From the NCBI GenBank assembly GCA_947179485.1, contig OX359247.1, positions 55,835,131-55,899,130 on the forward strand: 64,000 nucleotides of DNA, in the 5' to 3' direction. A program made the position numbers and the translations under genes. The notes below the pieces were generated by a model. The model worked only from the letters and a program-made list of their open reading frames with translations. It did no database searches and was not told the DNA's origin. This DNA comes from Allacma fusca. Taxonomy: Eukaryota; Arthropoda; Collembola; Symphypleona; Sminthuridae. Positions 1 to 9,899 of the stretch are shown piece by piece (position 1 is the first letter of the stretch; the number at the start of each line of letters is the position of its first letter).

Positions 1-640
1 AGAAACCTGGAACCAGTTGATATAGACATATTTATGGAAAAATAATAATAATTATTCTATTTTCCTTATTTTGTTGTAAAAATTCGCTTGTACACCGTGT
101 CTGTAATTATGATTTAGATTTCAAGAACAAACATATTCGGGCAAAGATGCAACACAAAAAGATAAAATAGTTGTTAAAAGATTAACAATATCATTGTTTG
201 GGAGCTTCAAAACTCGTCGTCATCTAAATGTATTTATTGTTACATTATGAACTCCTAGAATTATTACACTGGTTTTCTACGGCTGATTAAATGCAGTTTT
301 CAAAGTCGACACAAAATTTTCCACGGAAGCTCCAAGTTTTGACATATATTATAACCGTCGCATTGTATCTAACGAAAGTGTAAAATTTTCTATACTTTAC
401 AAGCCATTATCAAAATACGGAATTTGTGCTGGCACTGTGCAAATTGTTCTTTCCAAATCCAAAAGTTTTTTTAATGTACAGCGTTGAAGGTTTGCAACTC
501 CGTTGGGGCTTATTAAAATAGCCATTAGGGAATTAGACGAATTAAATTCTTTTTTTTTAAATCAAGTATAACATTTTCTAAAACTGGATGGGTTCGATTA
601 TACTACGAAAAACTCCCTTATATTCGCTAAACGATTTATA
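1..640. other. No gene seen; AT-rich flank
   Basis: I see no reading frame, splice pattern or repeat structure that I can support in this stretch. It is AT-rich like the rest of the non-coding sequence. Confidence 0.5.
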
Positions 641-667
641 CTGGTCATAGTGTATAAGTTTCTATAA

Positions 668-818
668 AAATGCCCAAAATGCCTGCCGAAAATGCCCAAA
701 ATGCCGGGCATTTTCAGAGTAAGGCATTTTCAGGCCATTTTCGGCGTTTTGGGCATTTTCAGGGCATTTTCAGGAGGGCAGGCATAAAACCGAGGGCATT
801 TTCATTTGTGCAACCCTG
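668..818. repeat. AAAATGCCC motif cluster, possibly a decayed hAT-like element
   Basis: The motif AAAATGCCC and its reverse complement GGGCATTTT recur about ten times in 150 bp, in both orientations. The right edge reads GTGCAACCCTG, which resembles a hAT terminus (CAGGGTTGCAC when reversed). A matching left end and a clean 8-bp duplication are not visible: AGTGTATA on the left against AGTGTGAG on the right. It is probably an eroded member of the short-motif elements found intact elsewhere in this window. Confidence 0.5.
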
Positions 819-1690
819 AGTGTGAGCATAGAAAAATAGATCAATGATTGTAGAATCGGAATCCAAAAAGAATTTTTGAATTTCGATGCTCACAATAGCT
901 AAAAATCAGGTTTTAAAAAAAGAATTCGAATCGGAATTGGTATTCAAAAAATTCTCTCCAAAATTGAAAGTTTGTCTCGTGAATACCTAGCTCTGTCTCA
1001 GATATTTCCTTCGTATCTCAATAATTAAAAAAGTATCCGTATTTAAGTCCGTGCCAGCCCTGCTCTAGACTAACGTTCACAATACATGACCAGTTCAGAT
1101 TGAAACTAGATTGCTCCCATTCAAATCGGCTCGCATTATTGCAAAGTGTAGCGTTCTTGAAATTGAATGAACAAGTTTGGATTTCTGCCTTACTTTCAAA
1201 AAGTAATGTTTACTTTCGGTATACATAGCAGCCCTACAAATAATTTGAGCTTCACTCTTGATGGACAAGGGTACTCGGATGATCGTGAATTAAATATTTT
1301 GCTCGAAATAAAAAACATTTACAGATATAACATTCCCCCAAGGAAATATTTGAGCACAAATATTTACACGCAATGTAGCGCAACTCTATTAAAAAAATAG
1401 TAACAACGAAGTGTGCCACTGAAGTCAATTATGTGTTTGTAGGTACTAATCGAGCGAAATTTCAAAATAAATTTCTGTTGCAGCTGTGAAATGTTCCTTA
1501 TAAGTAGACACCATTATCCTCCTGGTAGTCTGGTAGTGAGAAAAACTACGCTCGGTTACAGCACTGTCGAATTTGAGGAGAGGAGAATTTTAATGCCTGA
1601 AATTTGTACACATAAGTGTGGGATTCTTATTTGGAAAAAGCAAATGGAATTGAAAGTACTTATTGCAACAGTTTTTATATATAACGTCAG

Positions 1691-2638
1691 CAAAGCTAAG
1701 CAGTATTTTAAAATACAGTATTTTAAAATACAGTATTTTAAAATACGTATTTTCAGACCACAAAGTATTTTGTATTTTGTATTTTAAAGTTAGCAAGCAG
1801 TGGGCTAGTATTTTGTACTCAGTATTTGAAGGGCCTGTAAGTACAAAAGTATTTTGTATTTGCTTACTTTCAAGGGCCTGGAAAATGTATTTCAAATAAA
1901 GTATTTGGATCAGCATCATTACAACTTTTACATTGTTTGTAGTTTGAATGATGGTCAATATCTGTAAGAACTCCATTTTAGCCATGCAATAACATACGTT
2001 GGAATGAATCATTTTTAATACACACATGAAGCATGTTCAGGTTCTCGATATTCAGCATTACATACAGTATCGTCACTGAATAGGCAATATAGATTACGCT
2101 TGTATGCTTTTGTACATCATTTACATTTAGTTCACTTTGCCCCTTTAACAACAATATTTAAGATCCGCCGAAGACACTCAATTTAATTTTCAGATACTAA
2201 CTCGGATACTAAAGATATCATAATAATCTACATTACTTAATAAACAATCAAAATAACTGATTATCTTTAGTCAACGTAATTATAACTTATTCAATAAAAG
2301 TTGAATCATTTGTTGCTACACAAGTTTTATATGCAGTTCTTGAAGTGATTACGTGATTAGTTATGTAATTGTTTTAATAAAATGTTGCCTTTTAAAGCTG
2401 TTTGAGTCCTGAACTGAAAATAGTGAGCATTATTTGGGTATTTTAAGAAACGTATTGTATTTAAAATACTATTTTCTATTTGAGTATTTTAAATTACCGA
2501 CCATGTATTCTATTTTTATTTGTATTTTAGTAATGTAACCTGATTTATTTTACTTTGTATTTTGTATTTTCTACATTTTACTTCAGGTATTTTATTTTGT
2601 ATTTTGTCACCTCAGACCAAGTATTTTGCATAGCTCTG
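1691..2638. mobile_element. Non-autonomous hAT-like element, AAATAC family
   Basis: This 948-bp element is flanked by a perfect 8-bp duplication, AACGTCAG, at 1683-1690 and 2639-2646. The ends are imperfect inverted repeats: CAAAGCTAAGCAG on the left and, reversed, CAGAGCTATGCA on the right. Much of the interior near both ends is arrays of GTATTTTGTATTTT or its complement, with a less repetitive centre (about 1900-2400). No transposase is encoded. The 8-bp duplication and CA-starting ends fit the hAT superfamily. Related copies lie at 40475-41351 and, as a fragment, 42398-42552. Confidence 0.85.
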
Positions 2639-2646
2639 AACGTCAG

Positions 2647-3189
2647 ATTCATTCTCAGAATTTGTATTGCTGAAGTTATTTGCTCACTATTTTTTAAATA
2701 CAAGCCTTTACATCCATACATTTGATCTTTATATCCCATAAACATAACGTTAGGAATTAAGGATTGATTTGTAGGAACCATGGACTTGCTGTGGACCAAA
2801 AGTTGCGCTAATATGAATTCGTTTCACTTTTCCTATTTTAAATTATCAGTGCGTCCAGTGTCTGAGGCTTCAGTTACATTATTACGGTGCAACAGAGATA
2901 TATACATACAAATTATAATAACATAAAAAATCATATTTGATCCACTAATGGGTGAAGCAACATACAACACTATTCAACAGCAAGAATTAATAACAATTTG
3001 GTTGGTATTAAGTTGATCAAGAGATTAGTTAAATTCCCCGTGTATAGCCAAATATTGAGTTAGGGAGAGAACTTTAATGGGCTGGAGCGTTGTAACATAA
3101 TTTTTTGATGAAGAATTGCCAACTAGCAATTTGAAACGAATTATTAGTCTTACAATTAATAGTTCAAATGTCTTATATGAGATTACTTT
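2647..3189. other. No gene seen
   Basis: AT-rich sequence between two transposable elements. I see no supported feature here. Confidence 0.4.
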
Positions 3190-3315
3190 GCCCAGCGAAG
3201 CGGGCTATTAATATTTAGCCTTCTCGACATGCCATGATACGGGATCTATAGCAATTTACGGTTTTGTATACTCTCACAATTCTTAAGTAATTGCCCCTGT
3301 GCTTCGCACAGGGGC
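3190..3315. repeat. Pair of related GC-rich hairpins
   Basis: Two small hairpins share the core GCGAAGC/GCTTCGC. The first, at 3190-3205, has a GCCC/GGGC stem. The second, at 3293-3315, is a perfect 10-bp stem (GCCCCTGTGC) closed by a TTC loop. They stand in inverted relation about 90 bp apart and could be the ends of a small fold-back element. They are not convincing as a terminator or RNA gene. Confidence 0.5.
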
Positions 3316-3478
3316 TTTTACTTGTTCTATACTATCCATCCCAGCATACCTAAAAAGACTAGTATAATAATTAAGGAGTGTCAGTACACAGATGTATTAA
3401 GGATAAATTCCCGTTTATGCCATATTAATGTCTTCATCTACAAACGAACAATTCTAATATCTACTGTTTACCTTCAAA

Positions 3479-3979
3479 TAAAGGCGTGGCCCGCTGGTGC
3501 GGGTTATGGGCGGGTTCGGGCTTAATGATTATTCATGTTGCACGTTGCAATTCGGGCAGGGTTGTTATCGTATTTCAACAGAGCGGGGGTCGTACTTTAT
3601 GCACATAGTGCTGGTTGCGGGCGAGTTTGGGCTTGATCTAAATATAGCAGCCCGCAACAATGTTTAGGATTTTTGGATTAGAATTATATGGCTTTGGGCT
3701 TGCTAACATCTTTGTTCATTTGTAAGTGTTGGTTGTTCCTATTCAGTAATAATTTTACATAAATTAAAATCCTATAAAGCATTTGCGGGCCCCCAAGCTG
3801 AGTTGGGACGCGTCAACTGAAACCCAGCTGGCTGCGTTCTGGTGCGGGCCTAAAAAAATATTGTCGGGACGGGGCGGGCCAATGTTGCAGAAATTTATTT
3901 CCGGGTCCGGCGAGTTCGGGTTACATATTTGCAGGTAAGACGGGTTAGGTGGGGAAATGACCTGCGGGCCACGCCTTTA
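3479..3979. mobile_element. Non-autonomous hAT-like element, GC-rich GCGGGTTCGGG family
   Basis: This 501-bp element has perfect 16-bp inverted ends, TAAAGGCGTGGCCCGC, and a perfect 8-bp duplication, CCTTCAAA, at 3471-3478 and 3980-3987. It carries no coding capacity. Its base composition is markedly GC-richer than the surroundings, and the motif GCGGGTTCGGG and variants recur near both ends. The end structure fits hAT. Confidence 0.88.
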
Positions 3980-4290
3980 CCTTCAAACTGCTTTGATAGT
4001 TGTTTGTACCGCCACACTAACATTTGATGACAGATAATAAATTAGGTAAATATGTTCATTCACATACATATATTGTACATGCAGTCAATCAACTTATAAA
4101 ATGTTGCCATCAGAGAGCGCAATTAGGTGAGAAAATATGAATTTTCTCAACATACGTGGAAAGACTTCTTTTTCCCCATTGAACAAAAGCATTGTTTTCA
4201 TTCTGTGAGAATCTTGATATCTAATATAAAAATAAAATAAATTAAAACATCTTCAATTTAAATATTCCCCGCACTCAGAGTCTACTCATA

Positions 4291-5849
4291 ATGTCTGAAA
4301 TATTTTGCAAAAGTGTTGGTGACAGGATCAAACCTCTCAAAACACCTAATGTTTTCACAACAGTAAGACTGCCACCAATCAAAGTAACAATGGCAGAGAA
4401 ATTATATCACAACTGCAAACTGCTGATTACTAGTCTTCGGGTCTTTGGATTATTTCCTTTAGTGTTCAAACACACAACATTACGACTTTCCCTCCAAATA
4501 TTTTCCTTCAATTTCTGCTGGACCATTATTTTTATAATTCTCATAATGGCAGAAAATATTCGATATTTACAGGAATTCACCAGGAACTACGTTTATATGG
4601 GTCAAACGGAGAGAATAACTTACACATTACTATCTTCAATAATGTCTCTGAGTTCCGTTGGTTTCAGGATCATCATGCTGATTAAAAACAGATCAATAGT
4701 TGAATTTTGGGATTACAATACTACAAGACTAACAAAATTTGCTTTTATTCACCCCAACTTTGACTTTTGCTCCGATCAACGTATGAACTACGATGGGTAT
4801 TTTAGGAAAATTGAATCAACGTTAAAGTACTCCATCATAGCTGGAATTGCTTACTTGGTTCTTATTATGGCTGTCAGTCCGTTCACAAACTTCCGTCAAG
4901 AAGAAGAGATTTCCTTCAAATCGAGTTATTCTTTTTTAATAGCTGTTTTTTGGATGTGGGGAACCCTTACCAATTTTTTATTCACTTTATTTGTCACTTA
5001 TTTCCTACGTGTTTACATCTTTTGTCTCAGTATCATTGCCTTGGAGCTGCAGAACGTAGTTCAAAAGGACGAACCGAAGGATTCAATTAGAGATACGACA
5101 GCTTATGGAGATCCAAACAGTTCAGAAAGCCTTACTGCTGGATGTGTTAGAGCTTATGAAGTCATGGATGATTTAATTTCACGATACGATCTGCAGTTTG
5201 GTCTGGAAATTATTTTGCAAATTTTATTGATGCTTGTTGTAGTGACCTTGCAAATTTTCATTGCAATGTTTTTCTACATATCTGGTAATTACTTCAACGT
5301 TATTTGGATTGCGCTGTACGTGAATGTCCATTTATTTCAAGTATACCATTTAGCTTCTGTCTGTTCTGCTTTGGATCGAGCTCTGAAAGCTGTCCTAGCG
5401 AAATTGTATTGCATTGATTCTCAACAGATTTCCAAGCATCTTTTTATCAAGGTTCGGAACATTTAATTTTAAATAATCAATAAACTACGGGGTCAATGAT
5501 TCTATTTTGTTTGTATGCCCATGTATGTATATAATTATGAACAGGTTATTTCTGATTCTCCAGGTCAGTACATTGACTTTGAAACTATCAACAAATGCTC
5601 CTGCAATACGTCCTGGACAATTCTTTAAGGTTGATCGGCATTTGGTAACATCGGTAATATAAAACTACGCAATACAGGTATTTTGTCTATGTGCTTGTGG
5701 GTACAGATTGTTTTTAAGTGGACGTTCTGTGATCTTGCTTTCAGATTCTAGCTGCGGTAACAACTTACATAATCATTCTCATCCAGTTTCGAGCAAGCGA
5801 AGAAGAAGCCAGAGTTTCAGCTTCAAATTGTAGTTCTCCAGCCTTTTGA
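4291..5849 (+). CDS. Gustatory receptor (insect-type 7TM chemoreceptor), three exons
   Basis: Predicted 451-residue chemoreceptor of the gustatory receptor family (7tm_7), which act as ligand-gated cation channels in sensory neurons. Exons are 4291-5451, 5564-5653 and 5745-5849, all joined in phase 0 with GT-AG introns of 112 and 91 bp. Hydrophobic helices lie near residues 70-90, 110-130, 182-203, 220-250, 307-330 and 335-355. The last exon gives the seventh helix with the diagnostic TYIIILIQF motif, and exon 2 (VSTLTLKLSTNAPAIRPGQF) matches the conserved stretch before it. The phase-0 intron just before this motif is typical of arthropod gustatory receptors. The first ATG is used; an internal ATG at residue 35 is a weaker alternative. 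The ligand cannot be told. It is the only receptor of this type in the window and is not closely similar to the tandem array downstream. Confidence 0.9.
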
Positions 5850-6155
5850 AATATGATAGCACTTAAGTTTCAAGGAGAGTGGGACGATTAGTAAAGTTCA
5901 AAGTTCATTATTTGTTCAAAGCGTGTACATGTGATGATTATGACATCAAATAGGCTTTAAATATTGCTAAGTAGATAAATACAGCAGGAACTCTTAAAGT
6001 TTTTAGCAAATGTATTTCAATGATTTAGAAAAGATTTTCAACATGTGCATATTGTAAACAATGCATATTAATACACCATGCATTTTTATTCCATTTTAAT
6101 GTCTCAACAAAATAAAAATATCACTACTGTTGCGCAGCGGTATCATCAAAGAGTG

Positions 6156-6821
6156 TAAGGCTTCCATCCGATCGGATGATCCTCGGATATCCGACGGGAT
6201 CGGATACACTACTTATCCGATCCGAACACAATCCGATCGGATCGGATACGTACCCCTTATCCGGTCATCGGATTCGGATCGGATCGGATTTGGAAACGAC
6301 TTCGATCGGTTCGGATCACAAATAGTAAATATCGGATAATCCGACGGATATCCGAAAATCAAATTTTTATCGCGTTCGAGCGACCAATAGGAACGAAGTG
6401 TGCAACAACAATTGGTCCAAGGATTAACTGTGCCGCTTTTTACGTGTTTTCTTATTAATTCTGTGCTTCACATTTACAGCAGTGTTTGTAAAGTTTTTTT
6501 TTAGTTTGTACGTATGACGTAATGTATGCAAAATTGAGTAATATTGTGATGTAGTAAAAAGCTAATGCATTTTTGCAGTCTAAATTCCTAATACTTTTTT
6601 TTATCATCCAATGGTATCAATTCGGATAATTTCGGATATCCGCGGGTCGGATCGGATAATGTACTTATCCGATCCGAAATTTTTGGATCGGATACGGATG
6701 AATACAATTTTGATCCGATCCGTAACGGTCGGATCGGATAATAAGAAAATGTATCTGAAAATTTCGGTTCGGATCGGATTCGGATCGGATATTCGATTTA
6801 TCCGGTCGGATGGAAGCCGTA
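6156..6821. mobile_element. Non-autonomous hAT-like element, GGATCGGAT family
   Basis: This 666-bp element has inverted ends (TAAGGCTTCCATCCGATCGG against TACGGCTTCCATCCGACCGG, two mismatches) and a perfect 8-bp duplication, AAAGAGTG, at 6148-6155 and 6822-6829. Roughly the first 200 and last 210 bp are arrays of GGATCGGATAC-like units, rich in the palindrome CCGATCGG. The middle is ordinary AT-rich sequence. The apparent open frames on both strands are a by-product of the repeat and not genes. Confidence 0.88.
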
Positions 6822-6829
6822 AAAGAGTG

Positions 6830-7912
6830 TTTAAAATCATTGAGAAGCGACGTTGTGTTTTTTTTAAATGGATAATTTTAAGGTGTACTGATAAATCAAC
6901 ATTAAACTTTACGTATTCACTTTAACTTCATCGGATTGTAGATATAATTAAATTTTGCTCTAAGTATCGAATTTGTTAATGTTTTATTTGGCAAAATCTA
7001 CCAAATGTATGGAAAATTCCAGTTAACAATAAACGCAACTACTAGGAAATAGTGCAGCAGTAAATTGTTTTAATAGTTTTTGTATTACCATTTTGAGCTA
7101 TTTTTGATGCTAGCACTAAGAAACGTTTATTGCTTCTTCAAAAAGATTTCTGGATTATCACCAGGTTAATGACATATAAGCACATGCAAATAAATATGTC
7201 CAACAACAGAGAACTTGCTCAGACTTGAAATTTCATCCGCCACTCCGATGAATCAAATTAAAAGTTTCACTTTAATGTTGTTTTTTTAAGGACCATATAA
7301 TCATTTATTTCCTTCAATTAATGTTGTTGATTACAGATGGTGTCATCTATTGGGAAGTATTGTATCACATCGTTTTCACTTCCTACGCCCAAAATATTAA
7401 GATATTAATTTCCCTTTATTGATGTGTATGCAGTATAGCCTACCTCTTGAATATTTGTACACAATTGGATTAAATAAGCATTTAAAACATATTCAAAGGA
7501 TCATACTATTAATGGTTTCGGTCTACTTATCATATTAATTTCTGGGGTGACACGCATCCTATTTTGTTGCCCGGAATTTTACCTTTTGAAGTTTTTAACA
7601 GTCTCAATGAATTATTAAACTCTATTTCAATAAAGTATTCTGCATAATAATATATTGTTTAAAAAAATTTATTTCAATACAGTGTTCTGGTATTTGTACT
7701 ACTTTTTGGTTTAAAACTAACATAGCCGACCTGGTCTGCGAGCACTTCAGAGGATACGTAAAGTATGCACATACATACTTGCTAAGGATCCAAAACTGTA
7801 GATCCCAATTTACATAATAAATCATTTAGAAGTTTGTGCAAAAAAACTAGTTTTGTACAAACTATTTGTCCTTATAGATTTAAAAGGCGGTGAAGTGAGA
7901 TGATAAAAGGAA
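6830..7912. other. No gene seen
   Basis: AT-rich sequence between a short DNA transposon and the LINE. Short open frames here show no domain, splice context or similarity to anything else in the window. Confidence 0.4.
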
Positions 7913-8170
7913 TGTAGTAGTAGTAAGTTTTTATTGATCTGGGACTGAGCCCCTTCAATATGTATTGTAATACTGCATTTTTCTTTTTTCCTAAAAATGT
8001 TTTGCTATGTAATTGAAAAAAATTTTACAGTGTTTTACAGAAATCATACTCATTCTTTTTAAGACTATTAAACCAAAAGAACTTGCGGCCCGCTTCACTC
8101 ATGTTAGTCCCAAAAATGGATTCGCGAATGTTTTGTCTTACAACAGGTAAATATTAGGTGGAAGAACTTT

Positions 8171-8281
8171 TCACTTACAGGGTGAAAAACATAATTGACA
8201 CTGTTCACTTCGGGTTATAGTGGTGTTTCTTTTATTAATTACTTTTCTATTTAGACGAATGCGAGCAATGAGCCTGGAAAC
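8171..8281 (-). pseudogene. LINE ORF2 C-terminal remnant
   Basis: A 36-residue open segment ends in a stop and includes RLIARIRLNR followed by a CQLC pair. This is the pattern seen at the extreme C-terminus of LINE ORF2 proteins: basic helix, then cysteine pair. The expected downstream His/Cys of the knuckle is lost, because the frame stops nine residues after the first cysteine. It lies on the same strand as, and downstream of, the ORF1 frame at 8468-9208, and marks the 3' portion of the deleted element. Confidence 0.55.
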
Positions 8282-8467
8282 ACTAATTGGTAGCCTGTAG
8301 TTTGTATAGTTTTCATGACCAAGTCTCGTATGTAGTCCATAAGTGTTTTAATATGTCCGGAGACAAGCAGCTACGCTTGTGAAGAATTTTGAATTTAATT
8401 TCTCGTTTGATTCCTATTAGCAGACCACCTTTCATTCTTCCTTTCGTAATATTTGTCTTTGATTGCA

Positions 8468-9208
8468 TCAATCACTTTGGTGTGGTAGTTGCAAATTACA
8501 GTCACAGATTCCTTCGTGCACAAAGTCTCGGATAAGCAGAAAATGTGTTAATATGAGGATGATCTTTGCTGGCCTGGGCGCCCCTTTGTTCTCTGAGTTA
8601 ACAATGTGGGAGATGCCATTGATGATAAGCTCTGTCGGCCTCATAACTACCTTATCCCCATTGTCCCTGGCTAGTTTCCTCGCAAAGAGTAGAATTGACT
8701 GTTTTTTTCTTATGTGTGTTGGCAGGTCATCACTTATCTTGAACTTTGTCCCTTTAAGTTTCCTCACGTTACTGAAAATTTCTTGTCGGTGCCAGTCTTG
8801 TTGAAGCGACAGAAGAACGGGTCGGTTCACCTTGCTGGGATCCCCAAGACGTCTGCATCTCTGTAGGTACACTTTGCAGGATTGCAGTCCTAGTGTTGTT
8901 TGAAAGAACGAGTCGACTTTTTGGAAAAGCTCACTTTCGGTTTCGGATTTGTTGCAGTCCATTCCATGTACAATCACATTTCTTCTTCGGTCTCGTATCT
9001 CCAGTAGTTCAATACGTTCCGTTACCTCATCCAGCTTGGATTCACATTTTTTCACAGAGTCATCTAATTTTTCCAGAACCTTGAATCTTTTTTCAATATT
9101 TGAAAACCGGGTGTTGAAGTCGTTAAGTCTTCCGTTGATTTTTTTCAGCTCTTCTAGAATTGCATCCATACTAAGTTCTATCCTTTTTGATCCCTTCCCC
9201 GTTGGCAT
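8468..9208 (-). CDS. LINE ORF1-like nucleic-acid-binding protein
   Basis: Predicted 246-residue protein. A long heptad-rich coiled coil at about residues 12-72 (with repeated EELKK, EKRFKVLEKL and ERIELLEI segments) is followed by an RRM-like region starting at RRRNVIVHGM (about residues 75-130). A basic stretch follows with KISDDLPTHIRKKQ and RPTELIINGI. This order (coiled coil, RRM, basic C-terminal domain) is that of ORF1 of many arthropod LINEs; it would coat element RNA and act as a chaperone. The frame is uninterrupted, which suggests a fairly recent copy, but its ORF2 is missing, so it could only move in trans. The last 25 residues may come from the deletion junction. It is not a host gene. 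Confidence 0.75.
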   Translation of the reverse strand: MPTGKGSKRIELSMDAILEELKKINGRLNDFNTRFSNIEKRFKVLEKLDDSVKKCESKLDEVTERIELLEIRDRRRNVIVHGMDCNKSETESELFQKVDSFFQTTLGLQSCKVYLQRCRRLGDPSKVNRPVLLSLQQDWHRQEIFSNVRKLKGTKFKISDDLPTHIRKKQSILLFARKLARDNGDKVVMRPTELIINGISHIVNSENKGAPRPAKIILILTHFLLIRDFVHEGICDCNLQLPHQSD

Positions 9209-9899
9209 AAAGTTAGTAAGAGTGCAGTAACTCGGCAGCCCAAATATCTACATATATATCGAGTCCAGTGATAGTATCACCACACACTACTAAGTATAGA
9301 CAGATAGGCGTGGCTTGGCACCACGTATACGTTGTTATTTATTCACTTAGCTATATTTTGAGTATCTCCTTTTGGATGGACTTGGGTTGCGTGTTATGGT
9401 AGTCAGTGCGGCAGCCAGGTACGGGTTACATGCACGCTGTCCTCCCTCGGATTTTGATCGGATTTCTTCCCTCCTTAGTGCTTGGTCAGGAATGCAAGAA
9501 AAAACCGCTCCAAAAGAAACTTTCGTGACTCAAAACAATTGAGTTATTTGGTAAAGTATTGAAGAGCAAAAAACAGATATGCTGTATGATCAAATTCAAA
9601 TCTCCCTCTGATAAAAGGAATGCATAAAGTTAATTCACTACAGTAAAAATATCGGGTCTAGCCAAAGGGACTCGTAAAATTCCACAATATATTTACATAG
9701 ACATGTTCCCCATGACGGAGATTTGTCAAGGTCATTGAAACCATATCCATTGATCAAATTTGTTATAACACTTCGAACCAATACAGGGAACGTTTAATAC
9801 TGGAATAGTTTTTGTAGAAGGTATATTGAAATTTATACAGGGATTCTAGGTTTTTAAACCTGTGCAAAATTTAAAGGATAAAAATACACAGTGGAGTCA

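Larger units (their letters stand above)
7913..9300 (-). mobile_element. Internally deleted non-LTR retrotransposon (LINE), minus strand
   Basis: The element reads right to left. An intact ORF1-like frame (8468-9208) is followed by the last residues of an ORF2 reverse-transcriptase protein (8171-8281), then a 3' end with a TAC trinucleotide tail near 7914-7926. The endonuclease and reverse-transcriptase core that normally lies between them is absent, so most of ORF2 has been deleted. The 5' edge is not resolved; untranslated sequence may extend to about 9480. I found no target duplication. Confidence 0.7.

Noticed and set aside
660-820. CRISPR-like short repeat block
   Set aside because: The units occur in both orientations without unique spacers of constant size, and the sequence is eukaryotic; an eroded transposon fits better.
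1590-2027. 145-codon minus-strand frame with repeated YFKILYFK
   Set aside because: It is a translation of the AAATAC repeat inside a non-coding transposon and crosses its left edge.
6604-6925. Open frames on both strands rich in Ile-Arg-Ser-Asp
   Set aside because: They arise from the GGATCGGAT repeat of the element at 6156-6821 and have no start or splice context of their own.
8463-9230. Plus-strand frames of 113, 63 and 93 codons
   Set aside because: They are shadows of the LINE ORF1 on the minus strand, which has the coiled coil and RRM-like features.
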